Positions 17,103-25,806 of a stretch of 64,000 nucleotides of DNA are shown here, piece after piece (within the stretch, counting starts at the first letter, position 1; each line of letters starts with the position of its first letter). Made by a program: the position numbers and the translations under genes. The stretch comes from Natronocella acetinitrilica. Its GTDB lineage: Bacteria > Pseudomonadota > Gammaproteobacteria > Nitrococcales > Aquisalimonadaceae. Where the stretch lies: assembly GCF_024170285.1 (NCBI RefSeq), contig NZ_JALJXV010000007.1, positions 270,946 to 334,945 of the forward strand, read 5' to 3'. The notes beneath the pieces are model-generated. The model ran no database searches. It was given only the letters and a program-made list of their open reading frames with translations, and was not told the origin of the DNA.

Positions 17103-18362
17103 ATGTCGACCTCATCCACAATCCAGGCCCTGTTCAACGGGCTGACACCGCGACTGCGCCTGCTTGCGGTGCCCATCGGCCTGTTGCTGCTGGCCCATCT
17201 GAGCATCGACTGGCTGTCGGCATTGCCGCCAGCCTGGTATCCCCTACTGGACACCGCACCGATGCTCGCCGCTCTGCTTGCAACGGGGCTCGCCGCCGCC
17301 ATGCATCAGGGACGCCTGGCCTTCGCCGGCATTACCCTGGCGATGGGGGCACTGGCGGTTCTCGAGGCCATCAGCCTGGCCCATTCGCCCTTTGTCAGTG
17401 CGGCTCTGTTCAGTGCCTACACGCTGCTGCTGCCGCTGAACCTGACGCTGTTCTGCCTGCTCAGGGAGCGCGGCCTCTATAACGTGCACGGCGTCACACG
17501 GTTGGGCTGGATTGGTTTGCAGTTGGCTGCGGTGGTGCTGGTCGTGCACGGCGAACGAACCGACTGGCTGCTCTGGATCAGTCAACCATTTCTGCCGGCG
17601 TTGCTACAGTTACCCGGCATGACGGATGCGGCAGTGGTGGCATTCGCCGCCGCACTCGTGATTCAGCTCGGGCTCGCACTGCGCCGCCTTGAAATCCTCG
17701 ACGCCACCCTGTTCACCGCAACCGTTTGTGCTCTGCTCACGGCAATGCGGGTGGGCTTCCCCGCGGCGCCGGAGACCTACCTCGCGGCGGGTGGTCTGAT
17801 CCTGGCTATGGGTTTGGTGCTCCATACCCATCAGATTGCCTACCGTGATGACCTGACACGCCTGCCCGCCCGACGTGCGCTGAATCAGAAACTGGACAGT
17901 CTCGGGCGTCGATACACCCTGGCCATGCTGGACGTGGACCACTTCAAGCAGTTCAACGACCGCCACGGCCACGACGTGGGCGATCAGGTGCTTCGTCTCG
18001 TAGCAGGTCAGTTGCGCCGCGTTGGCGGCGGCGGCAAGCCTTATCGCTATGGCGGCGAGGAATTCACCATCGTGTTCTCCGGGCGCGACCGTGAACAGGT
18101 CATGGATCACCTGGAAGCGGTGCGCGAGAACATCGCCGACTACCGTATGAAGCTTCGCGCTGCAGACCGACCGAACCGCAAGAAGGCCGGCAAGGCCCGT
18201 CGCGGGCGAGATGCGCGCGGACGAGACAGCGTGAGCGTCACCATCAGCATCGGCGTGGCCTCTGCAAACGAAGCCCTCACCACGCCCGAGGCCGTTCTGA
18301 AGGCGGCGGATCAGGCGCTCTACCGTGCCAAGAAGGCGGGAAGAAATCGGGTGGCCACCTGA
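17103..18362 (+). CDS. membrane-bound diguanylate cyclase
   Basis: Two-part protein of 419 residues: roughly seven or eight hydrophobic helices (residues about 15-235) and a C-terminal GGDEF domain (about 245-419). The active site reads RYGGEEF, a functional variant of GGDEF, and DHFKQFNDRHGHDVGDQVL is the usual substrate-binding region, so it should make cyclic di-GMP. I see no RxxD inhibitory site just before the GGEEF motif. A basic insertion (KKAGKARRGRDARGRDS) sits between GGEEF and SIGVA. Signal sensed is unknown. Confidence 0.9.
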   Translation: MSTSSTIQALFNGLTPRLRLLAVPIGLLLLAHLSIDWLSALPPAWYPLLDTAPMLAALLATGLAAAMHQGRLAFAGITLAMGALAVLEAISLAHSPFVSAALFSAYTLLLPLNLTLFCLLRERGLYNVHGVTRLGWIGLQLAAVVLVVHGERTDWLLWISQPFLPALLQLPGMTDAAVVAFAAALVIQLGLALRRLEILDATLFTATVCALLTAMRVGFPAAPETYLAAGGLILAMGLVLHTHQIAYRDDLTRLPARRALNQKLDSLGRRYTLAMLDVDHFKQFNDRHGHDVGDQVLRLVAGQLRRVGGGGKPYRYGGEEFTIVFSGRDREQVMDHLEAVRENIADYRMKLRAADRPNRKKAGKARRGRDARGRDSVSVTISIGVASANEALTTPEAVLKAADQALYRAKKAGRNRVAT

Positions 18363-18429
18363 GCATCGCCCATTCCGCTATCCTCAGGGGTGAAGATCAA
18401 TATATTTCAGCCAGTGACAGGGAGCGAAC

Positions 18430-19035
18430 ATGGCGGCAGCGGCAATCGAGGCAACTGTGGATTTCTGGTTCGGACCGCTGACAGCGGACGGCGTGACCAC
18501 CGGCGACCAATGGAAACTCTGGTTCACCAAGGATGCCGGGCAGGATGAAGAAATCCGGCGGCGTTTCCGAACCCAGACCGAGCGAGCCCTCACCGGCGAA
18601 CTGGATGATTGGCAACAGACACCCACTGGACGCCTTGCCCTGATCCTGACCCTGGACCAGTTCACCCGCAACATCTACCGCGATACCCCGGCCGCCTTCT
18701 CCGGGGACCCCCAGGCGCTGACAGTGGCCCAGGCTGCCCTCGCCGTTGGCGAAGATCAGGAACTCCCCATCATCCAGCGGGTGTTTCTCTATCTACCGCT
18801 GGAGCATGCGGAATCACTGGACATGCAGAACGAATCGGTCCGGCGGTTCGAACAGCTTGCGAAGGACGCGCCGACGGCACACAGACCCATGTTCCAGTCA
18901 TTTCTGGACTACGCCATCGCTCATCGGGACGTGATTCTGGAGTTCGGCCGATTCCCCCACCGAAATGCCGAACTCGGCCGGGAAAGCACGGCGGCGGAGC
19001 AGGCCTACCTGGACAAGCCTGGCGCAGGATTCTAG
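18430..19035 (+). CDS. DUF924 family protein
   Basis: Soluble TPR-like helical protein of 201 residues, DUF924 family, unknown function. Family motifs: VDFWFGP, WFTKDAGQDEEIRRRF, LALILTLDQFTRNIYRDTPAAF and FLYLPLEHAESLDMQ. A GGGAG site precedes ATG 18430. The lpxR-like gene begins only 3 nt after its stop, so the two are probably co-transcribed. Confidence 0.9.
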   Translation: MAAAAIEATVDFWFGPLTADGVTTGDQWKLWFTKDAGQDEEIRRRFRTQTERALTGELDDWQQTPTGRLALILTLDQFTRNIYRDTPAAFSGDPQALTVAQAALAVGEDQELPIIQRVFLYLPLEHAESLDMQNESVRRFEQLAKDAPTAHRPMFQSFLDYAIAHRDVILEFGRFPHRNAELGRESTAAEQAYLDKPGAGF

Positions 19036-19038
19036 CCC

Positions 19039-20010
19039 ATGCGACGCTGGCTCATGCTGCTGTGCTGCGCCCTGTCGCCCACGCTCTTGCAGGCGGCGCC
19101 CGGATCCCTGGTGCTGGAGTATGAGAACGACATATTCGCCGGCGAGGATTCGTGGTACACCAACGGCTTTCGCGCCTCCTGGATTACCGAGGCACCCGCA
19201 TGGGTACATGCCTTGCTACACGGTCTGGGCGGTGAAGCGGGCCTGGTAGACCCCGACGCCACGCTGTCCCACGGCTACTCCATCGGCCAGAGTCTATACA
19301 CCCCACAGGATATCAGCCTTCAGGATCCACCCCTTACGGACCGGCCGTACGCGGGTTGGCTGTCTCTCAGCACAGGTATCGGAGAGACGAGGAACCGCAG
19401 CTTGAGGCGCCTGCTGCTCACAGTCGGGGTAGTGGGTCCCGCCTCCCAGGGGGAGCGGGTACAACGCGAAGTCCACCGTCTTATAAACGCCCGCAAGCCC
19501 CAGGGCTGGGACACACAGCTGCCCAATGAACCCACGCTGATGCTGAGCTACGAGCGAGTTTACCGATTATGGACGGCGGAGAGCGCAGGCGGGTGGGGTG
19601 TCGACCTCGCCGCCCACGCAGGAATCGCCATCGGTACGCCGTTCACGCTTGCCGGCACCGGCGCCACCCTGCGCATGGGTCGTCATATGCCAAATGACTA
19701 TTCGCCACCACGGATCCAGCCTGCGTTCCCGGGCTCTCTCCTCTACGGCCCGGCAAAGCGTTGGGGCTGGTATGTTTTTGCCGGAGTGGATGGCCAGGCC
19801 AAGCGGTACGATTTGTTTCTCGACGGCACGCTTTTTCGGGGCAGCCGCAGTGTGGAACGGGAACCGCTGGTCGGAGAATTTCTGGTCGGCATTGCCTTTG
19901 CCAATCAGCGCATACGCATCAGCCAGACCTACACCTCGCGCAGTCGCGAATTCGTGGGCCAGACGAGCTCCGAGGACTATGGCGCCATCAGTCTGACGGT
20001 ACGCTGGTAG
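19039..20010 (+). CDS. LpxR-type lipid A 3'-O-deacylase family outer membrane protein
   Basis: Predicted 12-strand outer-membrane barrel of the LpxR/DUF2219 family; Salmonella LpxR removes the 3'-acyloxyacyl group from lipid A. The signal peptide ends near residue 19 (LLQA-AP). The mature start keeps LEYENDIF with the Asn-Asp pair used in LpxR catalysis, followed by YTNGFR; the HGYSIGQSLYTPQD and DRPYAGWL segments are also typical. The protein ends in ISLTVRW, an aromatic C-terminus suited to BAM insertion. Activity on this organism's lipid A is inferred. Confidence 0.87.
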   Translation: MRRWLMLLCCALSPTLLQAAPGSLVLEYENDIFAGEDSWYTNGFRASWITEAPAWVHALLHGLGGEAGLVDPDATLSHGYSIGQSLYTPQDISLQDPPLTDRPYAGWLSLSTGIGETRNRSLRRLLLTVGVVGPASQGERVQREVHRLINARKPQGWDTQLPNEPTLMLSYERVYRLWTAESAGGWGVDLAAHAGIAIGTPFTLAGTGATLRMGRHMPNDYSPPRIQPAFPGSLLYGPAKRWGWYVFAGVDGQAKRYDLFLDGTLFRGSRSVEREPLVGEFLVGIAFANQRIRISQTYTSRSREFVGQTSSEDYGAISLTVRW

Positions 20011-20030
20011 CGCCAGCGCCAGTGTGCCGC

Positions 20031-20486
20031 TCAGGCAAGCTGGCGCTGGTACATGATGAAATCCGACGGCCCGCCGGTGTAGCGGTCGTAAAAGGCCCTG
20101 CCACGCGCATTGTAATGCTGGGTTATCCAGCGGATGGCTGGCCAGTCGCGCTCCCGGGCCAGGGCTTCCAGCCCATCGAACAGCGCGTCCGCGGCACCGG
20201 ATCCACGCAGTTCCGGCGCCACAAACATGTCGTCCAGAAAGCCCACGTCACAACCACCCAGGGGGCGCGGGCAGGCGCGCACATGGGCGATGCCAATCAG
20301 GCTGCCGTCTCGGGTGCGCACACCCAGGCATTCCAGTGGATGGTGGGGATCATGCAGCCAGCCCCAGACCCTGTCGGCAATCTCCCGGGTCATGGTCAAC
20401 TTGTAGAAGGCTGCATAGCCATCGAACAGGGCACCCCAGGACTCCCTTTCGTCCTGCCGTAGCGGTCCGGTGCTGAACTCTGACAT
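20031..20486 (-). CDS. GNAT family N-acetyltransferase
   Basis: Acetyl-CoA-dependent acetyltransferase of 151 residues. The acetyl-CoA loop is LDDMFVAPELRGSGAADALFDGL, visible around residues 80-102, with the usual R-G-x-G-x-x-x-L pattern. The end YNARGRAFYDRYTG matches the family. ATG 20486 has AGGAG at spacing 6; an in-frame ATG at 20522 lacks a ribosome site. Acceptor substrate unknown. Confidence 0.88.
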   Translation of the reverse strand: MSEFSTGPLRQDERESWGALFDGYAAFYKLTMTREIADRVWGWLHDPHHPLECLGVRTRDGSLIGIAHVRACPRPLGGCDVGFLDDMFVAPELRGSGAADALFDGLEALARERDWPAIRWITQHYNARGRAFYDRYTGGPSDFIMYQRQLA

Positions 20487-20565
20487 CTCATTCTCCTGTG
20501 TCGCTGCAAAATAGTCCGCCATGGACTAGTCTTGGGCGTCTATGCCATCCGACGGGAGTGGACCA

Positions 20566-20742
20566 ATGGGCCTGGAAGTCAGCGGCATTTTCGGCATCAT
20601 CTGGCTGATCATCGTGATCTGGGCCATCATAAAGACCGCTCAAAGCTCGGCAGGACCAGTAGCCAAGGTTCTCTGGATTCTGATCCTGCTGTTCCTGCCG
20701 GTTATCGGCCTGATCGCCTGGTTACTGCTCGGCCCCAAGTAG
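20566..20742 (+). CDS. small membrane protein with PLD-nuclease N-terminal (PLDNc_N) domain
   Basis: 58-residue protein with two transmembrane helices. The pattern GIIWLIIVIWAIIK, a short loop, then VLWILILLFLPVIGLIAWLLLGPK matches the PLDNc_N membrane domain found at the start of cardiolipin synthases and as free-standing small proteins. GGGAG at spacing 7 supports ATG 20566. No catalytic HKD domain follows. It is convergent with the GMC oxidoreductase gene, 3 nt apart. Confidence 0.8.
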   Translation: MGLEVSGIFGIIWLIIVIWAIIKTAQSSAGPVAKVLWILILLFLPVIGLIAWLLLGPK

Positions 20743-20745
20743 TGA

Positions 20746-22395
20746 TTATCTGTCCTCGATGATCATCCGGGCCCCACGCTCGGCAATCATCACCGTTGGC
20801 GAGTTGGTGTTTCCGGAGGTGATGGTGGGCATGATCGAGGCATCTACCACCCGCAGATCCTCGATGCCCCTGACCCGAAGCCGCGCATCCACCACCGCGC
20901 TGTCGTCATCGCTACGGCCCATCCGGCAGGTACCCACCGGATGGAAGATCGTGGTGCCGATATCCCCCGCCGCTTTTGCCAGCTCCTCGTCAGTCTGAAG
21001 CTGATCTCCGGGCAAATACTCTTCCGGGCGATACGGGGCAAGCGCCGACATGGCTGCAATGCGCCGGGTCAGGCGGATGGACGACACGGCAACCTGGCGA
21101 TCGTGCTCCGTCGACAGGTAGTTCGGTGCGATCCGCGGCGCGCTGGCCGGGTCTGGATCGGCGATGCGCACGCTGCCCCGGGAACTTGGCCGCAGGTTAC
21201 AGACACTGGCGGTGAACGCCGGGAAGTCGTGCAACGGATCGCCAAACTTGTCGAGGGAGAGCGGCTGGACGTGATACTCCAGGTCCGGCGTTTCAACCGC
21301 ATCGCCGGAGCGGGCGAAGAGCCCGAGCTGACTGGGCGCCATGGACAAGGGGCCGCTGCGATAGATGGCATATTCAAGCCCCATCTTCACCTTGCCGAGC
21401 CAGCTATTGGCAATCTGATTCAAGGTGGTGATGCCCTGAACCTTGAAGATGGACCGCAGTTGCAGGTGGTCCTGCAGGTTGGCTCCGACGCCGGGCAAGG
21501 TGTGCCGGACGGCGATGCCCTGCTCCTGCAGCAGCTCGCCGGGGCCGATACCCGAGCGCTGCAGTATGGCGGGGCTGCCGATGGAACCCGCCGTGAGGAT
21601 GGTTTCACGGGTAGCGTCGGCGCGCTGCCGTTCGCCATCAAGGATGAATTCAATGCCCGTGGCCCGCTGGCCATCCAGCGTGACCCGGTCGATCAACGCT
21701 CCCGTGACCACGGTCAGATTCTGTCGCCCCATAGCCGGGCGCAGGAAAGCCTTGGACGCATTCCAGCGCAGGCCACGGCGCTGGTTGACCTCGAACTTGC
21801 TGCTGCCGGCATTGTTGCCCCGGTTGAAGTCATCGGTGGGTTCAATACCAGCCTCCGCCGCAGCCTCGGCAAAGCGGTCCAGCAACGTCCAGCGCAGCCT
21901 TTGTCGTTCGACGCGCCACTCGCCGCCAGCGCCATGCATGTCGTCCGCGCCCCGCCAGTAATCCTCACTTTCCCGAAACAGCGGCAATACCTGGTTCCAG
22001 GACCAGCCGTCATCACCAGTAATTTGCGCCCACTCGTCGTAGTCACGGGTCTGGCCGCGCATGTAGATCATGGCGTTGATGGAGGAACTGCCGCCGAGTA
22101 CACGGCCCCGGGCGTAGAGAATGGAGCGGCCGTTCAGGCCGGGCTCCGGCTCGGTGCGATAACACCAGTCCGTGCGCGGGTTCCCGATGCAGAAAAGATA
22201 ACCCACGGGAATGTGAATCCAGTGCCAGTTATCCTTGCCGCCGGCCTCCAGCAGCAGCACGGACATCGAAGAGTCCCGGGAAAGGCGATTGGCCAGCACG
22301 CAACCGGCGGTGCCGCCGCCGACGATGACATAGTCGAAACGTCCGAATTGCTGCAAGTGACTCCTCCGTCCGACGCGCCGCTTCAGCTTCAGCAT
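20746..22395 (-). CDS. GMC family FAD-dependent oxidoreductase (choline dehydrogenase-like)
   Basis: Flavoprotein of 549 residues that oxidises an alcohol. The FAD-binding Rossmann fold is FDYVIVGGGTAGCVLANRL at residues 20-38, followed by LLEAGG, then GRVLGGSSSINAMIYMRG (GMC signature 1) and TAGSIGSPAILQRSGIG (signature 2). The C-terminal active-site region has FHPVGTCRMG and SGNTNSPTVMIAERGA. It resembles choline and long-chain alcohol dehydrogenases, but no betaine gene cluster is adjacent, so the substrate is not assigned. Confidence 0.92.
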   Translation of the reverse strand: MLKLKRRVGRRSHLQQFGRFDYVIVGGGTAGCVLANRLSRDSSMSVLLLEAGGKDNWHWIHIPVGYLFCIGNPRTDWCYRTEPEPGLNGRSILYARGRVLGGSSSINAMIYMRGQTRDYDEWAQITGDDGWSWNQVLPLFRESEDYWRGADDMHGAGGEWRVERQRLRWTLLDRFAEAAAEAGIEPTDDFNRGNNAGSSKFEVNQRRGLRWNASKAFLRPAMGRQNLTVVTGALIDRVTLDGQRATGIEFILDGERQRADATRETILTAGSIGSPAILQRSGIGPGELLQEQGIAVRHTLPGVGANLQDHLQLRSIFKVQGITTLNQIANSWLGKVKMGLEYAIYRSGPLSMAPSQLGLFARSGDAVETPDLEYHVQPLSLDKFGDPLHDFPAFTASVCNLRPSSRGSVRIADPDPASAPRIAPNYLSTEHDRQVAVSSIRLTRRIAAMSALAPYRPEEYLPGDQLQTDEELAKAAGDIGTTIFHPVGTCRMGRSDDDSAVVDARLRVRGIEDLRVVDASIMPTITSGNTNSPTVMIAERGARMIIEDR

Positions 22396-22474
22396 CCCAT
22401 TTATTGTCAGAGAAAGAGTACGGGATGCAGCGACGGGATTCGAGTCACCGCGCCGCCTTGCGTATCATGAAGTC

Positions 22475-23296
22475 ATGTCGATCTATCCCCAGAGAATCGT
22501 CTGCCTGACCGAAGAAACCACCGAGACGCTGTACCTGCTCGGGCAGGAACAGCGCATCGTCGGCATTTCCGGCTTCACCGTGCGACCGCCCCGTGCCCGC
22601 AGGGAAAAGCCCAGGGTGTCGGCCTTCACCAGCGCGAAGATCGACCGAATCCTGGAGCTCGAGCCAGACCTGGTGCTGGGTTTCTCCGATCTGCAGGCCG
22701 ACATCGCAGCCACCCTGGTACGTCATGGCGTCGAGGTGCACCTGTTCAATCAGCGCAGTGTCGCGGGCATTCTGCGGATGATCCGGATGCTCGGCGGCAT
22801 GATCGGTTGCCAGAAAGCAGCGGAAGACCTGGCGCAAAAGCTGAGCGATCAGGTAGAAACCGTTCGCGCGGCAGCCGCGCGATTGCCGCAGCATCCACGA
22901 GTCTATTTCGAGGAATGGGACGAACCCATGATCACCGGCATCCGCTGGGTGTCCGAACTCATCGAAATCGCCGGCGGGGAGGACTGCTTCACCGAATTAC
23001 GGGACAAGAGCCTGGCGCGGGATCGCATTCTTGCCGACGGTAGCGCAGTGATCCAGCGAAATCCCGACATCATCATCGGTTCATGGTGCGGCAAGAAGTT
23101 TCGTCCCGAGAAAGTTGCCGCACGTCCCGGGTTCGCGCGCATCGCGGCGGTCCGTGGCGGGGCATTACATGAAGTGAAGTCACCGATTATTCTCCAGCCC
23201 GGCCCGGCAGCACTCACCGAGGGCCTGGATGCCCTCCACGACATCATCAGCGCATGGGCTCACAACACGTCACGCGCAGACGCCATGCCAAAATGA
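22475..23296 (+). CDS. BtuF-like ABC substrate-binding domain protein (cobalamin-binding family)
   Basis: Member of the BtuF/periplasmic binding-protein class III fold: RIVCLTEETTETLYLLGQEQRIVGISG at the N-terminus, LELEPDLVLGFSDLQADIAA, and the interlobe helix, 273 residues. Unlike true BtuF it has no signal peptide, so it is probably cytoplasmic or its start is mis-set; no upstream in-frame signal exists because the stop-free region is short. No vitamin B12 transporter genes or cobalamin riboswitch were seen nearby. Its last codons lie inside a 14-bp hairpin. Confidence 0.82.
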   Translation: MSIYPQRIVCLTEETTETLYLLGQEQRIVGISGFTVRPPRARREKPRVSAFTSAKIDRILELEPDLVLGFSDLQADIAATLVRHGVEVHLFNQRSVAGILRMIRMLGGMIGCQKAAEDLAQKLSDQVETVRAAAARLPQHPRVYFEEWDEPMITGIRWVSELIEIAGGEDCFTELRDKSLARDRILADGSAVIQRNPDIIIGSWCGKKFRPEKVAARPGFARIAAVRGGALHEVKSPIILQPGPAALTEGLDALHDIISAWAHNTSRADAMPK

Positions 23297-23325
23297 CACA
23301 CCCTGCGAATATGTGTCGTTTTGGC
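23287..23325. terminator. hairpin overlapping the stop codon, probable terminator
   Basis: Inverted repeat with 14-base arms (23287-23300 and 23312-23325) separated by 11 nt, one G-U pair on the plus strand. The arms carry AAAA and TTTT tracts. The TGA of the BtuF-like gene (23294-23296) lies in the left arm. Position and T-tract suit a terminator, though a symmetrical operator for the next gene cannot be excluded. Confidence 0.5.
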
Positions 23326-23434
23326 ACACCTCGCAACCCCGACAAAACGCTCTAAAATGCCAAATAATCAGGCAGTTGTGAATCCGGCATAGAGTCTGCA
23401 CAGGTATGGGCACACCAATATCCGGGAGACTCAC

Positions 23435-23605
23435 ATGCACACCAAGACTGCCGCGCTCTCCTTAGCCCTCTTGCTATTGCTGGGCAGCGGCACCATGGGC
23501 CTGGCGGCCTGTGATGATCAGGGGCCGGCGGAAGAAGCCGGCGAGCAAATTGACGATGCGGCGGAAGATGCTGCGGATAGCGTGGATGACGCCGTCGACG
23601 ATTGA
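23435..23605 (+). CDS. small acidic lipoprotein, 56 residues
   Basis: Tiny gene starting at ATG 23435, preceded by GGGAG at about 6 nt. A hydrophobic signal ends in the lipobox GLAAC with the lipid-bearing cysteine at residue 26. The mature part is only about 30 residues, almost entirely Asp, Glu and Ala with [21 protein letters not shown] heptad-like repeats, which would form an acidic amphipathic helix at the membrane. I do not recognise a named family; entericidin-like and other small stress lipoproteins are comparable in design. Followed 50 nt later by the DUF1328 gene, probably co-transcribed. Confidence 0.68.
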   Translation: MHTKTAALSLALLLLLGSGTMGLAACDDQGPAEEAGEQIDDAAEDAADSVDDAVDD

Positions 23606-23655
23606 CGCCCAAGCGAACCGAACCTGACCTGACCACTCAGCAGGAGGTATTGACC

Positions 23656-23829
23656 ATGTTGTCCTGGGCTCTGATGTTCCTGATCGTTGCGGTGATCGCA
23701 GGTGTGCTGGGCTTCGGCGGTATTGCCGGCGTCGCGGCGGAAATCGCCAAGATCATCTTCTTCATCTTCATCGTGCTGTTACTCATTTCACTGGTGGCAG
23801 GTGCCCTGCGCGGACGACCACCTCTTTGA
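23656..23829 (+). CDS. DUF1328 small membrane protein (YtjA family)
   Basis: 57-residue protein with two transmembrane helices: [20 protein letters not shown], then [21 protein letters not shown]. This is the full-length DUF1328/YtjA family, usually induced by envelope or osmotic stress; function unknown. AGGAGG lies 8 nt before ATG 23656. Sits behind the small acidic lipoprotein gene. Confidence 0.9.
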   Translation: MLSWALMFLIVAVIAGVLGFGGIAGVAAEIAKIIFFIFIVLLLISLVAGALRGRPPL

Positions 23830-23851
23830 CTGAGCGCACAAGCCATGTGCC

Positions 23852-23877
23852 GAGGGCGGCGCGGCAACGCCGCCCTC
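23852..23877. terminator. strong GC hairpin between convergent genes
   Basis: Perfect 10-bp inverted repeat GAGGGCGGCG with a 6-nt loop (CGGCAA), lying between the ends of the DUF1328 gene and tag and touching the tag stop codon. There is no T-tract on either side, so intrinsic termination is uncertain; it may act as a Rho-assisted or mRNA-stabilising hairpin. Confidence 0.4.
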
Positions 23878-24466
23878 ACGTTGCGAGGCGCTGATCCAAC
23901 GCACTGTGTCGTGGGCACCCGAGCAGATGATCGTTCACCATCCCCACGGCCTGCATGAACGAGTAGCAGATCGTGGGGCCAACGAAACGAAACCCCTTCT
24001 TGCGCAGGTTCCGGCTCATGGCCGCCGATTCCGGTGTGGAAGCCGGAACCTCTGCCAGGGTCCGGAAGCGATTGATCCGGGGGCGGTGGTCGACATGGCT
24101 CCAGAGAAACTCCTCAGGGGCGATGCCTCGCTCCCGCAAAGCCATCCAGGCACGCGCATTACCGATCGTGGCCTCAATCTTGCCCCGATGCCTGACGATG
24201 CCGGGGTCCTGCACCAACCTGTCCACATCGGCGTCCGTCATGCGGGCCACGGCCTCCACCTCGAAATCGAGAAACAGTCGCCGATAAGCGTCTCGTTTGC
24301 GGAGGATAGTGGCCCACGACAGGCCGGCCTGTGCCCCTTCAAGCGTGAGCATCTCGAACAGGTGCCGCTGATCAAAGCTGGGCACCCCCCACTCCGTGTC
24401 GTGATAGGCGATGTACGCCGGGAAACCCAGGCACCACGGGCATCTTTCCTCTCCACCATTATTCAT
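23876..24466 (-). CDS. tag: DNA-3-methyladenine glycosylase I
   Basis: Base-excision repair enzyme removing 3-methyladenine from alkylated DNA. The N-terminus RCPWCLGFPAYIAYHDTEWGVP and the C-terminus VNDHLLGC provide the zinc-snap Cys/His pairs (Cys9, His22, His-x3-Cys near residue 180). LEGAQAGLSWATILRKR and the catalytic glutamate region are intact. Length 196 is typical. Its ATG overlaps the stop of the upstream diguanylate cyclase gene (ATGA), indicating coupling. Confidence 0.94.
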   Translation of the reverse strand: MNNGGEERCPWCLGFPAYIAYHDTEWGVPSFDQRHLFEMLTLEGAQAGLSWATILRKRDAYRRLFLDFEVEAVARMTDADVDRLVQDPGIVRHRGKIEATIGNARAWMALRERGIAPEEFLWSHVDHRPRINRFRTLAEVPASTPESAAMSRNLRKKGFRFVGPTICYSFMQAVGMVNDHLLGCPRHSALDQRLAT

Positions 24467-25791
24467 GGATGTTCGGACTCACCGAGCGAATCTGCGTAGA
24501 CGATCTGCCCGGAACCGCTTCGCTTGGCCGTATACATGGCGAAATCAGCCTGGCCCATGAGGACGCGCAAGTCATCACCGTCAGCCGGGTAGACCGCTAC
24601 GCCGATACTCGCTCCCACACGTGTCACCTGATCGGGCAAAACAATGGGCTCGGCAACCGCCTGCAGAACTTTCGTTGCCACGGTTGCGGCATTCGCGCGA
24701 CCCGCGATCATTGGCAAGACAATGACGAATTCATCGCCGCCAAGGCGGCACAGGATGTCTGGCGCTCGGAGGCAGGCGCCCATGCGATCAGCACTGACCC
24801 GCAGGACCTCATCGCCAACAGCATGACCGTAGCAGTCGTTGACGGCCTTGAAACCATCCAGGTCCACATACAGCACGGCGAGACTGCTGCCATCACGCTG
24901 GGCCATGATCAGTGCCTGATCAGCCCGCTCCATGAACTGGTTGCGGTTAGGCAATCCGGTGAGGCTATCGAAATGCGCCAGCTTGCGAATCTGCTGCTCC
25001 AACTCGACACGCTGGGTGACGTCGTTGGCGTAGCCAACCCAGCGAATCCCGCCGTCGCCGAGTCGTTGCGGTGTGTCGTAGCACTCGATCCAGACGATCG
25101 CGTCATCACTGGCCCGCACCATGCGGAACACGCCGCGCCATGGCGCCAGCGTCTCAGCCTGAGCAGCGGTCTCCGCCATGACCCCGGGGTAATCATCCCT
25201 GTGAATCCGATCAAGCAGCAGGTTGGCGTCACGCATCGCCGCTGCAGGGGGCACGCCGAGCAGTGCTTGCACACCGCTGCTGAGGAACGTGTAACGAAAT
25301 GCACCGTCAGGCCCCTGCTCAAGCTCGTAAATGAAGCCCGGGAGGTAGCGATCGATCTGCGCAAGGGTATCGATGCGATCGGCCGCCTCCACAACCTGGT
25401 TGCAGACAGCAGCGATGGCAGTGACAGACCCAGAGGTATTGGTGAACGGCAGTAGCGTCGTCTCTCGCACCCGTCCCGAACCTGGCGGATCGACAGACTC
25501 GCGAAAACTGATGGACTTGCCACCCGACAGACATTGCCTGCAATTCAACTCCAGATCAGACGCGACCTGCTCCGGCAGGCACTCCGCCAGACGCCGACCA
25601 GCAACTGGTTGCTCGGCTGGAAAAAACAGGCGTCGATAGGCAGGGTTTGCGGCCAGATACCGGTACTCCCCGTCAACCCCCAATTCAATCAGACAGACAC
25701 CGTCGGCGCTTGCGTCGACGATCGACTGCAGGACCTCTGCGGTCTCCAGCCCGTCCAACGCATCCAGCGCAAGAAGTATCGTGGTGTCCAA
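24463..25791 (-). CDS. PAS-domain diguanylate cyclase
   Basis: Soluble 442-residue signalling protein. Residues about 15-125 and 140-260 look like two PAS domains (the second has VQALLGVPPAAAMRD and DRIHRDDYPGVM), and residues about 270-440 form the GGDEF domain with active site RLGGDEFVIVLPMI. Expected to synthesise cyclic di-GMP in response to a small ligand or redox signal. The start appears to be TTG 25791 with AAGGAG about 11 nt upstream, so it is less certain. Co-transcribed with tag through an ATGA overlap. Confidence 0.88.
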   Translation of the reverse strand: MDTTILLALDALDGLETAEVLQSIVDASADGVCLIELGVDGEYRYLAANPAYRRLFFPAEQPVAGRRLAECLPEQVASDLELNCRQCLSGGKSISFRESVDPPGSGRVRETTLLPFTNTSGSVTAIAAVCNQVVEAADRIDTLAQIDRYLPGFIYELEQGPDGAFRYTFLSSGVQALLGVPPAAAMRDANLLLDRIHRDDYPGVMAETAAQAETLAPWRGVFRMVRASDDAIVWIECYDTPQRLGDGGIRWVGYANDVTQRVELEQQIRKLAHFDSLTGLPNRNQFMERADQALIMAQRDGSSLAVLYVDLDGFKAVNDCYGHAVGDEVLRVSADRMGACLRAPDILCRLGGDEFVIVLPMIAGRANAATVATKVLQAVAEPIVLPDQVTRVGASIGVAVYPADGDDLRVLMGQADFAMYTAKRSGSGQIVYADSLGESEHP

Positions 25792-25806
25792 TAAATCAGT
25801 GTCTCC

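Noticed and set aside
20941..22470. 509-codon frame antisense to the GMC oxidoreductase gene
   Set aside because: No motif, no start support; the opposite strand has a complete FAD enzyme.
22475..23296. Cobalamin riboswitch or B12 transport locus near the BtuF-like gene
   Set aside because: No B12-box-like leader and no permease or ATPase genes nearby.
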